Source of the DNA: Actinomycetota bacterium
GTDB taxonomy: Bacteria; Actinomycetota; Actinomycetes; Nanopelagicales; Nanopelagicaceae
Assembly: GCA_026392945.1 (NCBI GenBank)
Contig: JAPLBB010000033.1
Span: 1-33,913, forward strand
Reading direction: 5' to 3'
DNA: 33,913 nt
The first letter of the stretch is position 1. Each line of letters starts with the position of its first letter. The notes under the pieces are model-generated. The model saw only the letters and a list, made by a program, of their open reading frames with translations, had not been told where the DNA came from and ran no database searches. A program made the position numbers and the translations under genes. This document shows, one piece after another, positions 15,486-24,124 of this stretch.

Positions 15486-16873
15486 TGGTAAATAAGCGGG
15501 TTGATCTTTCGCCGGGACAAATTGAACATTTAAAAAGTTTAGTTACTGGATTAGTTTCAACAAATGAAACTGTGCTTGATCAACATGGGCGAGATGAATC
15601 TGCAATTCCACCAGTTAGGCCTTCAGCTGTGGTCATGCCGCAAAGCACCGAAGAGGTTTCTAAAGTTTTAGCTTATTGCAATACTGAAAAAATTCCAGTT
15701 GTTGCATTTGGTGCTGGCTCATCCCTTGAAGGACATGTTCTTCCATTATTTGGTGGAATATCACTTGATCTAACTGAAATGAATAAGATAGTTGAGATCC
15801 GCCCCGATGATCTGTTGGTAAGAGTTCAGCCAGGTGTACATAGAGTTGCATTAAATGAAAAAATTTCTAGCTCAGGTTTGTTCTTTTCTGTTGATCCTGG
15901 CGCCGATGCCACATTAGGTGGAATGGCAGCAACTGGCGCAGCTGGAACAACCACAGTTCGCTACGGATCTATGCGCGATAATGTTTTAGCACTAACAGCG
16001 GTAATGGCAGATGGCACCGTTATTCAAACTGGTCGAGAGACTAGAAAGCTATCTGCTGGCTATGACCTAACTAGATTGTTAGTTGGTTCAGAGGGAACTT
16101 TGGCAGTTATTACAGAATTAACACTTAGAGTGTTTGGTATTCCAGAAAAGATGGCTGCTGCGATAGTTCGCTTTGAAACTTTAGCTGATGGAGTAACCGC
16201 TGCAACAGCAATAGTTCGTTCTGGAATTTCTATTGCAAGATGTGAATTTTTAGATGCTAAGTGCATTAAGAATGTAAATGCACATGATGGGCTAAGCCTG
16301 GCTGAGGTTCCAACATTATTCTTTGAATTCCATGGTTCACCAGCCGGAGTTGCCGAAGATGCTGCTTCAGTTAAAAGTATTGTTGAAGAGTTTGGCGGCT
16401 CACAGTTTGAGTGGACAACTGATGAAGGTGCTCGTCGCAAATTGTGGCAAGCACGTCATAATGCTTATTGGGCTGGTATCGCAGCAAATCCAGGAAAGCG
16501 TGCGGTTAGTACTGATGCAGCTGTGCCACTATCAAAACTTTCAGATGCAGTAGCTGTTGCAGATCAAATACTTGCTAAACATCCTTACCCCTACTCAATA
16601 CTTGGTCATGTTGCAGATGCAAACTTTCACTGCTTTATAGTCACAGATCCAGCAAAGCCAGAAGAGTTAGAGGATGTGCGACACATTACTCATGAGATCA
16701 CAATGAAAATGATTGAGATGGGCGGCACTTGCACTGGTGAACATGGCATAGGCTCAGGAAAAATTCAGGCTTTAATTGCAGAAACCGGTGCCCCAGCAGT
16801 TAATATTATGAAATCTATAAAACAAACTTTAGACCCTAACAATATTTTAAATCCAGGAAAGGTTTTTAACTAA
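15485..16873 (+). CDS. FAD-linked oxidase, GlcD / D-lactate dehydrogenase type
   Basis: 462 residues. The FAD-binding-4 domain (about 40-215) shows VVAFGAGSSLEGH, DPGADATLGGMAATGAAG and GYDLTRLLVGSEGTLAVITE. The C-terminal FAD-oxidase domain ends with GHVADANFHC and CTGEHGIGSGK, the flavin/substrate signature of glycolate oxidase GlcD and D-lactate dehydrogenase. It oxidises a 2-hydroxy acid to a 2-oxo acid, passing electrons to the membrane chain or a partner. No GlcE/GlcF partner is adjacent, favouring the single-subunit D-lactate dehydrogenase type. Its stop overlaps the TerC gene start (TAATG), so the two are co-translated. Confidence 0.88.
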   Translation: MVNKRVDLSPGQIEHLKSLVTGLVSTNETVLDQHGRDESAIPPVRPSAVVMPQSTEEVSKVLAYCNTEKIPVVAFGAGSSLEGHVLPLFGGISLDLTEMNKIVEIRPDDLLVRVQPGVHRVALNEKISSSGLFFSVDPGADATLGGMAATGAAGTTTVRYGSMRDNVLALTAVMADGTVIQTGRETRKLSAGYDLTRLLVGSEGTLAVITELTLRVFGIPEKMAAAIVRFETLADGVTAATAIVRSGISIARCEFLDAKCIKNVNAHDGLSLAEVPTLFFEFHGSPAGVAEDAASVKSIVEEFGGSQFEWTTDEGARRKLWQARHNAYWAGIAANPGKRAVSTDAAVPLSKLSDAVAVADQILAKHPYPYSILGHVADANFHCFIVTDPAKPEELEDVRHITHEITMKMIEMGGTCTGEHGIGSGKIQALIAETGAPAVNIMKSIKQTLDPNNILNPGKVFN

Positions 16874-17772
16874 TGAGTATTACAGTCTGGGAAGTAACGA
16901 TTGCAGCCCTCCTTGCAGTATTAGCTTTTGACCTTGCGTTAGCGGTAATTAGAAGAAACAAAGAAACCTCTATAAAAGAGGCTGCGGCCTGGACAATTTT
17001 TTATGTAAGTGCAGCAATTGCTTTCGGGTATTCGTTAGGAATTTGGAGCACAACTCAAGCGCGTGGTGAGTTCTTTGCTGGCTGGATAACTGAGTACTCA
17101 CTATCAGTTGATAATCTATTTATATTTATTTTGATTCTTGCTCGATTTAAAGTGGATAAAACAAAGCAACAATTAGTTTTGTTAATTGGAATTATTATGG
17201 CTTTAATTTTGCGCGGAATTTTTATCGCGTTAGGTAGTGCTGCAATTTCAAGATTCTCTTGGGTGTTTTATATATTCGGTGCATTTCTACTCTTTACCGC
17301 TTATAAACTAATAAGCGAATCTGGAGAAAAGGAATGGAAGGAAGGTAAACTAATAACTTGGTTTAGAACAAAAGGTGCCTCTCCTTTAACTATTGTTTTA
17401 GTTGCGATTGCCTTTACAGACTTAATTTTCGCGCTTGATTCAATTCCAGCTATTTTTGGGTTAACAAAAGATCCTTATATAGTTTTTACAGCCAACGCCT
17501 TTGCGCTAATGGGCCTTCGCCAGCTCTACTTCTTACTTGGTGGGCTAATGAATAAGTTAATTTACTTAACTCAAGGGTTAGCCATAATTCTTGGATTTAT
17601 TGGCGTAAAGCTAATCATTGAAGCCATTCATGGTGGTGGCACCCACAAAATTCTTGGAGTTGAAATCCCAGAAATTTCCACTCAATTCTCTCTTATAGTA
17701 ATTGTTGGAACTTTGGTGACTACAACTATTGCAAGTCTATTCGTTAGTTCTAAATCAAAGGTCGCAGAATAG
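16873..17772 (+). CDS. TerC-family integral membrane protein
   Basis: 299 residues with about eight or nine membrane segments. The TerC hallmarks are the acidic intramembrane motifs EYSLSVDNLFIF (about 76) and IAFTDLIFALDSIPAIFG (about 178), plus the NAFALMGLRQLYFLLGG segment (about 210). Family members (Alx, MeeF, MeeY) export manganese or calcium, some serving metalloenzyme loading of secreted proteins. The start overlaps the FAD oxidase stop by one base, so it is transcribed with it, although a functional link is not obvious. A stem-loop follows before the convergent gene. Confidence 0.93.
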   Translation: MSITVWEVTIAALLAVLAFDLALAVIRRNKETSIKEAAAWTIFYVSAAIAFGYSLGIWSTTQARGEFFAGWITEYSLSVDNLFIFILILARFKVDKTKQQLVLLIGIIMALILRGIFIALGSAAISRFSWVFYIFGAFLLFTAYKLISESGEKEWKEGKLITWFRTKGASPLTIVLVAIAFTDLIFALDSIPAIFGLTKDPYIVFTANAFALMGLRQLYFLLGGLMNKLIYLTQGLAIILGFIGVKLIIEAIHGGGTHKILGVEIPEISTQFSLIVIVGTLVTTTIASLFVSSKSKVAE

Positions 17773-17778
17773 CTTTTT

Positions 17779-17811
17779 AAATAAAAAATACTTGCCTCTG
17801 GCAAACCAGAG
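17779..17811 (-). terminator. hairpin with U tract on the minus strand
   Basis: CTCTGG-CAAA-CCAGAG (17796-17811) pairs six bases around a four-base loop. On the minus strand it is followed by a TATTTTTTATTT tract, so it reads as a terminator for the membrane-protein genes at 17872-18402. It lies between convergent genes and may also slow the terC transcript. Confidence 0.55.
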
Positions 17812-17871
17812 AAATAACTAGCAATAATTTAAGTTTTTAAATGTTAGTTAACACACACTAGCTATCAAGAT

Positions 17872-18252
17872 TTATAACGGTAACACAAAAAATACAGCAG
17901 TAATTAATGCCGCTAGAGCGACTGATTTAAGCAAAATAGAAATTGCAGTTTTGCGATCTGCCTTACGATCTTCAGCAGACTGAACTTTAGAAATTTTTCC
18001 CAATCTTTCAAAGTTAAATGTTCCTGCCAACCCATAAGCTAGACAAAACTTACTTCTAGATTGCACAAAACCAATTGAAAAAACTAGTGCTGGTATAAAA
18101 ATCGTCAGACGAGAAGTTCTACTTTGATCAGTTGCGAAAAGTGCTGTTGCAGAAGATACAGTTAGAAAAATTCCGAGAAGGGCAACTAATTGGCGCTGCC
18201 TAATTTCACCTTTACCAATGTTGCAGGTGCCTGGGATATACCCGCTGCTCAC
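17872..18252 (-). CDS. small membrane protein with CNIG motif, unknown function
   Basis: 126 residues. The N-terminal GYIPGTCNIGKGEIRQRQ is a motif I associate with an uncharacterised family of actinobacterial membrane proteins. Three hydrophobic segments follow (about 22-40, 48-62 and 106-125), with a basic, lysine/arginine-rich stretch between the last two. It begins with GTG at 18252, immediately after the stop codon of the 49-residue gene upstream, so the two are coupled. No enzymatic motif is seen. A minus-strand hairpin with a U tract lies downstream. Confidence 0.65.
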   Translation of the reverse strand: MSSGYIPGTCNIGKGEIRQRQLVALLGIFLTVSSATALFATDQSRTSRLTIFIPALVFSIGFVQSRSKFCLAYGLAGTFNFERLGKISKVQSAEDRKADRKTAISILLKSVALAALITAVFFVLPL

Positions 18253-18402
18253 TTAAGCTTCTTCTTTTTCTTCATCATCATTCCAAACTTCATACTCATC
18301 ACTCTCAGAGCGAGCAAGCCAATTAAATAAAGTTTTAGCCGCACCAAAGACAATTAATACCCCGGCAAGAAATGCTATTAACCTTTTAAAAGCTTTGATC
18401 AT
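18253..18402 (-). CDS. 49-residue single-pass membrane protein, unknown
   Basis: ATG at 18402 to TAA at 18253. The N-terminus MIKAFKRLIAFLAGVLIVFG is basic then hydrophobic and forms one membrane helix (about 7-24). The tail, after a WLARSES segment, is strongly acidic and ends in DDEEKEEA. The helix/acidic-tail design and the direct TAA-GTG contact with the next gene argue for a real gene. No ribosome site is visible; TAGATT seven bases before the ATG could be a -10 for a leaderless start. The orientation is probably tail in cytoplasm, by the positive-inside rule or its reverse; this is uncertain. Confidence 0.55.
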   Translation of the reverse strand: MIKAFKRLIAFLAGVLIVFGAAKTLFNWLARSESDEYEVWNDDEEKEEA

Positions 18403-18437
18403 GGGATAAATCTACTACTACTTACAAACTCCGGTTG

Positions 18438-18923
18438 CTAGAAACCTTCACCGGCGAGTTTTTTCAGTGGATCACCTGAGAGTCTAAAAACCGTCCACTC
18501 ATTCATCGCAACGGCGCCAAATGATTTATAGAAATCAATAGCGGGCTCATTCCAATCAAGAACCCACCATTGATATCTTGGGTATCCCTGCTCAACACAA
18601 ATTTGTGCCAATCTGACCAACAATGCCTTGCCGTGACCTGCGCCCCGATACTTTGGATCGACAAATAAATCTTCTAAATACAAACCATGTTTACCTAGCC
18701 AAGTTGAATAATTTAAATGCCAAATCGCTATGCCAGTTACCACGCTACTTTCCTCAGAGAGTAAGCAGTGCACCTGTGGATTTTCACAAAAAAATGATTG
18801 CTTTAAATCATCAATTGAAAGTATTACTTCGTGTGGTGCTTTCTCATATTCAGCAAGTGCATGAATAAATCTAAATACTTCTGGCAGATCGGCAAGAGTT
18901 GCCGGGCGAACAATCACTGACAT
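18438..18923 (-). CDS. GNAT acetyltransferase, spermidine/diamine N-acetyltransferase type
   Basis: 161 residues, a single GNAT domain. The acetyl-CoA loop is YLEDLFVDPKYRGAGHGKALL (about 82-102 with RGAGHG), followed by QWWVLDWNEPAIDFYKSFGA (about 118-137). These two segments closely match the SAT1/SAT2 family, which acetylates spermidine, spermine or thialysine. The ATG at 18923 directly follows the stop of the cystathionine gamma-synthase-like gene (TAAATG), so the two are coupled. That neighbour points to an aminothiol-like substrate as well as polyamines. Confidence 0.85.
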   Translation of the reverse strand: MSVIVRPATLADLPEVFRFIHALAEYEKAPHEVILSIDDLKQSFFCENPQVHCLLSEESSVVTGIAIWHLNYSTWLGKHGLYLEDLFVDPKYRGAGHGKALLVRLAQICVEQGYPRYQWWVLDWNEPAIDFYKSFGAVAMNEWTVFRLSGDPLKKLAGEGF

Positions 18924-20057
18924 TTAGCTAATTTTTGCAGCAGCAAAAGCAGACTCTATATCTGCCCATAGATCGTCAACATTTTCAATACCAACTGAAA
19001 AACGAATTAAGTTCTCTGGAATAGTCTGACTCTCAGTTGCCCACCTGCGACGACGCTCCCAAATTGATTCAACTCCACCTAATGATGTTGCATTAGTGAT
19101 TAATTTGGATGAATCACACATTAAATCTATTTGAGCAGCAGTCGCTTTAACTTCAAATGAAATCATTGCCCCAAAGCCCTTCATAAATGATTTAGCCCGG
19201 GCATGGTAACGATCGGTTGCAAGACCTGGGTACCTAACTTTTGAAATCCTCGCATCTTTTGAAAGTCTCGTTGCCAAATCCATCGCATTTTCTTGTGAGC
19301 GCTGCATCCGAAGGGCAAAGGTACGTAATCCTCGTAGTGCCAACCAAACTTCAAATGGCCCAGCAATTGCTCCGCCATATCTTCGAGCCTGTTCTAATCT
19401 CCCATAAAGTGCTTGATCATTTGTGCTGACTGAACCAAGAATTATGTCACTGTGTCCAGAAAGATATTTTGTCACTGAATGAATACTGATATCAGCACCT
19501 AATGCTAAGGGATTCTGAATCAATGGAGTTGCTAGCGTGTTATCAACTGCAACACCACAACCATTCGCCTTGCTAGCAGAAATAATTTTAGGTAAATCAA
19601 CAACTTCAATAGCAGGATTTGTTGGAGATTCTAGGTAGACCATTGAAGCTCCAGGAATCGCCGCAAGCACAGCATCGGTATCAGCTAAATCAACAAATCT
19701 AACTTTTAATCTTTCGACCTCATTCATCTTTTTTAACATTGTTGTAGTGCCTTGATAGCCATTGTGGGCTGCAACAATTACTGAGCCTTCTGGTAATAAT
19801 GAAAACACTGAACTAATTGCTCCCATGCCAGATGAAAATATTAAAGTTTGACCACCTTCAAGTACTGAAATAGCTTCTTCTAAAGCACTCCATGTTTCAT
19901 TACCGTATCGACCATAACCAATTGGGCCACCAGCATGAAAAGTTGAGTTGAGGGCAATTGGTGGATTCAAAGCTCCATCAGATTCTTTTGTGGGGCGTCC
20001 CGCAGCAACAACCTTTGTTTCGAGTGAAAGTTTTTTCCAATCATGCTCTTGATTCAT
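18924..20057 (-). CDS. metB: cystathionine gamma-synthase/lyase family PLP enzyme
   Basis: 377 residues, Cys/Met metabolism PLP family. Visible features: an SSGMGAISSVFSLL segment near 78 that binds PLP phosphate, the AVDNTLATPLIQNPL segment near 170 with the cofactor Asp, and the PLP lysine in HSVTKYLSGHSDIILG (about 193). GRYGNETW near 48 matches the tyrosine/arginine region contributed across the dimer. It makes or cleaves cystathionine in transsulfuration, or forms homocysteine from an activated homoserine; the exact reaction cannot be fixed from sequence. Downstream is the coupled GNAT gene; upstream lie msrB and msrA, giving a methionine-themed run. Confidence 0.85.
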   Translation of the reverse strand: MNQEHDWKKLSLETKVVAAGRPTKESDGALNPPIALNSTFHAGGPIGYGRYGNETWSALEEAISVLEGGQTLIFSSGMGAISSVFSLLPEGSVIVAAHNGYQGTTTMLKKMNEVERLKVRFVDLADTDAVLAAIPGASMVYLESPTNPAIEVVDLPKIISASKANGCGVAVDNTLATPLIQNPLALGADISIHSVTKYLSGHSDIILGSVSTNDQALYGRLEQARRYGGAIAGPFEVWLALRGLRTFALRMQRSQENAMDLATRLSKDARISKVRYPGLATDRYHARAKSFMKGFGAMISFEVKATAAQIDLMCDSSKLITNATSLGGVESIWERRRRWATESQTIPENLIRFSVGIENVDDLWADIESAFAAAKIS

Positions 20058-20086
20058 AAGAGTAAGCCTAACTCATAAAAACAGTA

Positions 20087-20527
20087 TTACTTCTTGGGTT
20101 CAAGAATTAGTGCAACTGAATTAATACACCAACGCTCATCAGTTGGCACTGCATAACCCTCACCTTTGAAAACATGACCTAAATGAGACCCACATGCTGC
20201 GCACCTAACCTCAGTTCTTACTCTTGGAAACAATGATCTATCCTCAATTAATTCAACCGCATCCTCTTTAGTTGGTTCATAAAAAGATGGCCAACCGCAT
20301 CCAGAGTGAAATTTTGTGTCAGATCTAAACAATTCGGCAGCACACGCTTTACATTTATAGACCCCAATAGTTTCGCTGTCGGTGTACTCCCCGGTGAATG
20401 CAGCCTCAGTTGCTGCTTTACGCAAAACATCAAAAGAAAGCGGATCAACCCTATTTTTTAGCTCTTCTTCATTTAATTTAATCGGGTAGGCAACACCTTT
20501 TGAATTAATTTGAGTTATTTCATTCAT
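20087..20527 (-). CDS. msrB: peptide-methionine (R)-S-oxide reductase
   Basis: 146 residues. Two zinc CxxC pairs are present, CKACAAEL and CAACGSHLG, with the conserved HSGCGWPSF between them and the C-terminal GEGYAVPTDERWCINSVALILE carrying the catalytic cysteine in RWCINS. It reduces methionine R-sulfoxide in proteins. I start at the ATG at 20527, which overlaps the end of msrA by eight bases; a GTG at 20533 is the alternative. The coupled msrA-msrB arrangement repairs both stereoisomers, with no fusion. Confidence 0.95.
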   Translation of the reverse strand: MNEITQINSKGVAYPIKLNEEELKNRVDPLSFDVLRKAATEAAFTGEYTDSETIGVYKCKACAAELFRSDTKFHSGCGWPSFYEPTKEDAVELIEDRSLFPRVRTEVRCAACGSHLGHVFKGEGYAVPTDERWCINSVALILEPKK

Positions 20528-21053
20528 CAGCACTCGAAGTTATTAGAGGGTATGCAACTCCAGTAGAAGAATGACAATCATATCCGTTTGGATTTTTAAC
20601 TAAATATTTTTGGTGATAATCCTCAGCCAGCCAATAGGTGATACCAGAGGCAGGTAAAATTTCAGTAACAATTTTATCCATCCCATTATTGCTTAACTCA
20701 TTTTGATAGATATCTCTACTAGATAATGCTTCATTAAGTTGTTCAGCCGAAGTTGTATAGATGGCTGAGCGATATTGTGTTCCAATATCTCCACCTTGTT
20801 GATTTAGGGATGTTGGATCATGCATTACCCAAAACTCTGCCAATAACTTCTCATAAGAAATTATTGAGAAATCATAAATTACTTCAACTATTTCGGCATG
20901 ATTAGTTTTGCCGGTGCAAACTTCTTCATATGTTGGATCTGATTTACTTCCACCCATATAGCCAACTGAAGTTTGAGTTACACCCTCTAGTTGCCAGAAT
21001 CTGCGCTCTGCACCCCAAAAACAACCGGTTGCGAAGTATGCGGCTTGGCTCAT
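20520..21053 (-). CDS. msrA: peptide-methionine (S)-S-oxide reductase
   Basis: 177 residues. The catalytic motif GCFWGAERRFW is at residues 10-20, followed by SVGYMGG, HAEIVEVIYD, FWVMHDPTSLNQQGGDIGTQYRSAIY and the C-terminal EDYHQKYLVKNPNGY, all diagnostic of MsrA. It reduces methionine S-sulfoxide using thioredoxin. The gene starts about 100 bases upstream of the divergent tRNA-Arg gene, so the promoter lies in 21054-21157, and it overlaps msrB, so both are made together. Confidence 0.96.
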   Translation of the reverse strand: MSQAAYFATGCFWGAERRFWQLEGVTQTSVGYMGGSKSDPTYEEVCTGKTNHAEIVEVIYDFSIISYEKLLAEFWVMHDPTSLNQQGGDIGTQYRSAIYTTSAEQLNEALSSRDIYQNELSNNGMDKIVTEILPASGITYWLAEDYHQKYLVKNPNGYDCHSSTGVAYPLITSSADE

Positions 21054-21157
21054 TTGCTAATTCTCTCCTATTACTAAGCGCTCTGCAATCTGAAAATCAA
21101 TTAAATTAATTTGTGCTGCTGCTCAACTGATAACCTTTGACGGTTAGATGCTAATCA

Positions 21158-21229
21158 GCCCCCGTAGCTCAGGGGATAGAGCACCGCCCTCCGGAGGCGG
21201 GTGCGCAGGTTCGAATCCTGCCGGGGGCA
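21158..21229 (+). tRNA. tRNA-Arg, anticodon CCG
   Basis: A 72-base cloverleaf can be folded by eye: acceptor GCCCCCG pairs with CGGGGGC, D arm GCTC...GAGC, anticodon stem CCGCC/GGCGG around loop CTCCGGA, and T arm GCAGG-TTCGAAT-CCTGC. The anticodon CCG reads CGG arginine codons. The discriminator base is A and CCA is not encoded. It stands alone between msrA and whiB1. Confidence 0.96.
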
Positions 21230-21374
21230 CTTGATTAGAGAATGTGTGAGATAAATCTTTAAATATTTATATTTCTCAGCAGAATATCCTTGTTTATTAA
21301 TTAAATTAAGGAGAGAATAAGCCACGTAATTTTAATTGAATTCCAAACTTTCTACTGAAGGAGTTGACTGCCCT

Positions 21375-21644
21375 ATGGATTGGCGACATGAAGCTGCTTG
21401 TCGCGAAGAAGATCCAGAGGTTTTCTTTCCAGTCGGCAACACCGGTCCTGCCTTAGCTCAAATTGAAGAGGCAAAAAAGATTTGTGAAAGATGTCCAGTT
21501 AAAGAGCCATGCCTTGCTTGGGCACTTGAAAGTGGTCAAGATGCTGGAGTCTGGGGCGGTTTATCTGAAGATGAGCGTCGTGCAATGAAACGTAGAGCAG
21601 CCCGTAATCGTGCCCGCCAAATAGAAAGCCAAAACAGCTTCTAA
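21375..21644 (+). CDS. whiB1: WhiB-family iron-sulfur transcriptional regulator, WhiB1-like
   Basis: 89 residues from the ATG at 21375, which begins MDWRHEAACREEDPEVFFP as in mycobacterial WhiB1; a TTG at 21336 is the longer alternative. GAAGGAG lies 11 bases upstream. The four cluster cysteines are in AACREE, ICERC and EPC, followed by the GVWGGLSEDERR turn and a basic tail (KRRAARNRAR) that binds DNA. WhiB1 carries a nitric-oxide-sensitive 4Fe-4S cluster and works with the primary sigma factor. Its stop overlaps that of the convergent pdtaS by four bases, the mycobacterial arrangement. Confidence 0.95.
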   Translation: MDWRHEAACREEDPEVFFPVGNTGPALAQIEEAKKICERCPVKEPCLAWALESGQDAGVWGGLSEDERRAMKRRAARNRARQIESQNSF

Positions 21645-23107
21645 TTTGTATTAAAAGTTATTTCACCTCTAGTCAAACCATTTTCCCGAAACAACTTAAT
21701 ATTTCCCTGTAATTCATTTTTTGTAAGAGTGTTTGCGATTTGCAGCCCTAAATTTGCTGATTTTTCAAGATTAAACTCTGCCGGTAATCCAGCGCCATTA
21801 TCGATAACTGTAACTTTATAAGAATTACTATTTTTAACTATCTCAATAGATAACAAATCACCAGATTCAGATAAGCCGTGCTCAAGTGCATTATGGATTA
21901 ACTCAGTAATCACCAATGAGAGCGCAGTTGCAACTTTTGAGTCAAATGAGCCAAACTCGCCAGTTTTTGTATAGTTAATATCTCTAGGGTTTAAATCAAT
22001 TGCATTTTTAATGATTTGCTCAAAAATATGATCAAACTCAACAGATTCAGTTGACTGATTAGATAACGTCTCATGAACTAGCGCAATTGAAGCAACTCTT
22101 CGAACTGCTTCGGAGAGTGCGGCGCTAGCAATTGGATCTTCTACTCTCCTAGACTGCAAACGTAACAGCGCTGAAACCGTTTGCAAGTTATTTTTTACTC
22201 GATGATGGATTTCCTTAATAGTGGCATCTTTAGTTACTAATGCTCGATCCCTATTTCTAAGTTCGGTTACATTATGAAGCAAAACAATTGCACCAATTCG
22301 ATCTTCGCCTTGGGTTAGTGGAATCACTAATATATCAATTACACCATCCGGGCTTTCATACTCGGCCCGGCGCAAAAATTTTCCACTGAGCAAAGTCTGC
22401 CACGACTCATCAGTTGGCTGATTATCACCCTTGTGTAGTGATGCAAATATCTCACCTAATTTTTGCTGCTCTAGCTCGCTCTGAAATCCAACTCTGCTTA
22501 ATGCTGATCTAGCATTTGGTGATGCAAAGAAAACTGTTCCATTAACATCTAATCTAATTAAACCATCACCAACTCTGGGTGCTGATTCTGAACTGTAAAT
22601 ACTATTTCGAATTGGAAAATTACCTTCAGCCACCATTTGAAAAATTTTATGGGCAATTTCTCGATAATTTAACTCTAGCTTTGAAGGTAGTCGCATTAAG
22701 TCTGAGTTACGATGCCGTGAAATTACTGCCAAAGTCTTGCCTTTGAAATTTACTGGAATTGTCTCTTCTTTAATCATAATTTCCCCAACTAACTCTGGTT
22801 GGGTGTCTCTAACAATTTCACTTTCCGATAATGCTTGATCAATTCTTGGCCTTGCGCCCCAATTAATATTTGAGCCAATTAAATCATTACTAAAAACGGT
22901 AGCTGCTGTAGTAGGTCTGATTTGAGCTATCGCGACGTAGCCCTCTGGCCAAGATTTTTCATCTCGTCTAATTGGTAACCACAGAACCAAATCTGCGAAT
23001 GATAAATCGGCAAGCAAACGCCATTCAGCGACTAACTCAGCAAGATGATCTGCTTCATCAGCGCTTAGTTTTGAGTTATCAGAGATTAACTCAGCAAAGG
23101 TGGCCAT
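21641..23107 (-). CDS. pdtaS: sensor histidine kinase, PdtaS-like
   Basis: 488 residues, no membrane segment. An N-terminal GAF-type domain (about 1-160) opens with HLAELVAEWRLLADLSFADL, as in PdtaS. A PAS domain (about 170-285) follows, then a HisKA_2 dimerisation domain with the phospho-acceptor pair His301/302 in EIHHRVKNNLQTVSALL, and a HATPase domain with ELIHNALEHGL and DNGAGLP. The known partner is the RNA-binding antitermination regulator PdtaR, which is not in this window. No Shine-Dalgarno is seen before the ATG at 23107, which may be leaderless. The position beside whiB1 is conserved with mycobacteria. Confidence 0.93.
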   Translation of the reverse strand: MATFAELISDNSKLSADEADHLAELVAEWRLLADLSFADLVLWLPIRRDEKSWPEGYVAIAQIRPTTAATVFSNDLIGSNINWGARPRIDQALSESEIVRDTQPELVGEIMIKEETIPVNFKGKTLAVISRHRNSDLMRLPSKLELNYREIAHKIFQMVAEGNFPIRNSIYSSESAPRVGDGLIRLDVNGTVFFASPNARSALSRVGFQSELEQQKLGEIFASLHKGDNQPTDESWQTLLSGKFLRRAEYESPDGVIDILVIPLTQGEDRIGAIVLLHNVTELRNRDRALVTKDATIKEIHHRVKNNLQTVSALLRLQSRRVEDPIASAALSEAVRRVASIALVHETLSNQSTESVEFDHIFEQIIKNAIDLNPRDINYTKTGEFGSFDSKVATALSLVITELIHNALEHGLSESGDLLSIEIVKNSNSYKVTVIDNGAGLPAEFNLEKSANLGLQIANTLTKNELQGNIKLFRENGLTRGEITFNTN

Positions 23108-23128
23108 GGGTCAATCGTAGGGGCAGTT

Positions 23129-24124
23129 CTATATCAGGTGGTTACCAATTTTATCGATCTGTTTGCTGAAGGACGTGCTCTGCCAGAAATACTGCTTCCG
23201 AAGTGAATAAATACCTGCCACCTGCACCTTCGGATCATACGGGATTTGAATATTTAAGAAATTTTTTACTAGTTCTATAAATTTTTTTTGAATCATCCGT
23301 CCATAACGGTCAAATTTTGCATTATTCAAAATATATATAATCTTAGGTGGGTTAATTAAATTAGCAAAATCCTCCACAAACCTACTCAAGTAGAAAATAC
23401 CATTTTCATCTGCATTAATAATATAAATGAGATTATATGAAGAATTTATACTCTCAAATAACCATCGAGCATTTAGACGGCGATCGGATAAAGTTGAAGT
23501 TAATGAAATTGCACTGCCACCGTCAATTAGCAGATTCTTCTCAGATGTTTTGCTGATACTTTCTATCAGATCAGGCGCTGCGATCTTAATAACTACGCAG
23601 CCACTCTTAGGACGAATATTATGATGAACTCCAGCGATAACTTTAGCGTCAATACTTAATGCAAGATGGTTAGTAACGGTAGAAATTCCAGGTGAACCCG
23701 GTGACCCAATTACTGTTGTCAGATTACTTCTTCTAGATAATTTGTGAATTAGTGGTGGTTTACTAACTTGAGAAAGCTCTGTCAGTAAATTCAACCTATC
23801 GTCACTTAAGGTACTGGTTTCAATAAATCTATGTGCTTTAAACTTAATTGAAAAATATAATAAATCTTTTTCATTCAAAAAGTCCTTGGAATATACGATA
23901 TTTGATTGTGGCTGATTCTTGTCTAGAAATCTTTCAAGTGATTCTAAATTAAGCGCCCGATAGATGATATTACAACCCTGGGAAAATAGAAGCTCTGCAA
24001 TATTATCTTCTTTTTCACTATTACTAATTGCAGTAATTAAATTTAATTTTAAATTAGATGCTTCGGACAACAATAATCCTGCTATCTGAAAGTAATTGTA
24101 GGGTTGACAGAATCTGAGTGTCAT
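23129..24124 (-). CDS. CpaE-like MinD/ParA-family protein with degenerate P-loop
   Basis: 331 residues from the ATG at 24124, but that start overlaps the upstream gene by 71 bases. A TTG at 24070 with AGGA just before it gives a more natural overlap of 17 bases. The N-terminal part (about 28-75) resembles a receiver-like domain. The second half is MinD/ParA-like, but its P-loop reads GSPGSPGISTVTNHLAL: both expected lysines of KGGxGKT are missing, so ATP hydrolysis is doubtful. NLLIDGGSAISL and LIYIINADENG look like later strands of the fold. It pairs with the SAF/CpaB-like gene, suggesting a Flp-pilus-derived or secretion-related role. Confidence 0.6.
   Translation of the reverse strand: MTLRFCQPYNYFQIAGLLLSEASNLKLNLITAISNSEKEDNIAELLFSQGCNIIYRALNLESLERFLDKNQPQSNIVYSKDFLNEKDLLYFSIKFKAHRFIETSTLSDDRLNLLTELSQVSKPPLIHKLSRRSNLTTVIGSPGSPGISTVTNHLALSIDAKVIAGVHHNIRPKSGCVVIKIAAPDLIESISKTSEKNLLIDGGSAISLTSTLSDRRLNARWLFESINSSYNLIYIINADENGIFYLSRFVEDFANLINPPKIIYILNNAKFDRYGRMIQKKFIELVKNFLNIQIPYDPKVQVAGIYSLRKQYFWQSTSFSKQIDKIGNHLI

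Noticed and set aside
16060-16440. Minus-strand open frame of 126 codons opposite the FAD oxidase
   Set aside because: It lies wholly within a conserved oxidase on the other strand and has no ribosome site or known family.
21126-21157. Promoter for the tRNA-Arg gene (TTAGAT at about 21144)
   Set aside because: A -10-like hexamer is present, but no acceptable -35 at the right distance.
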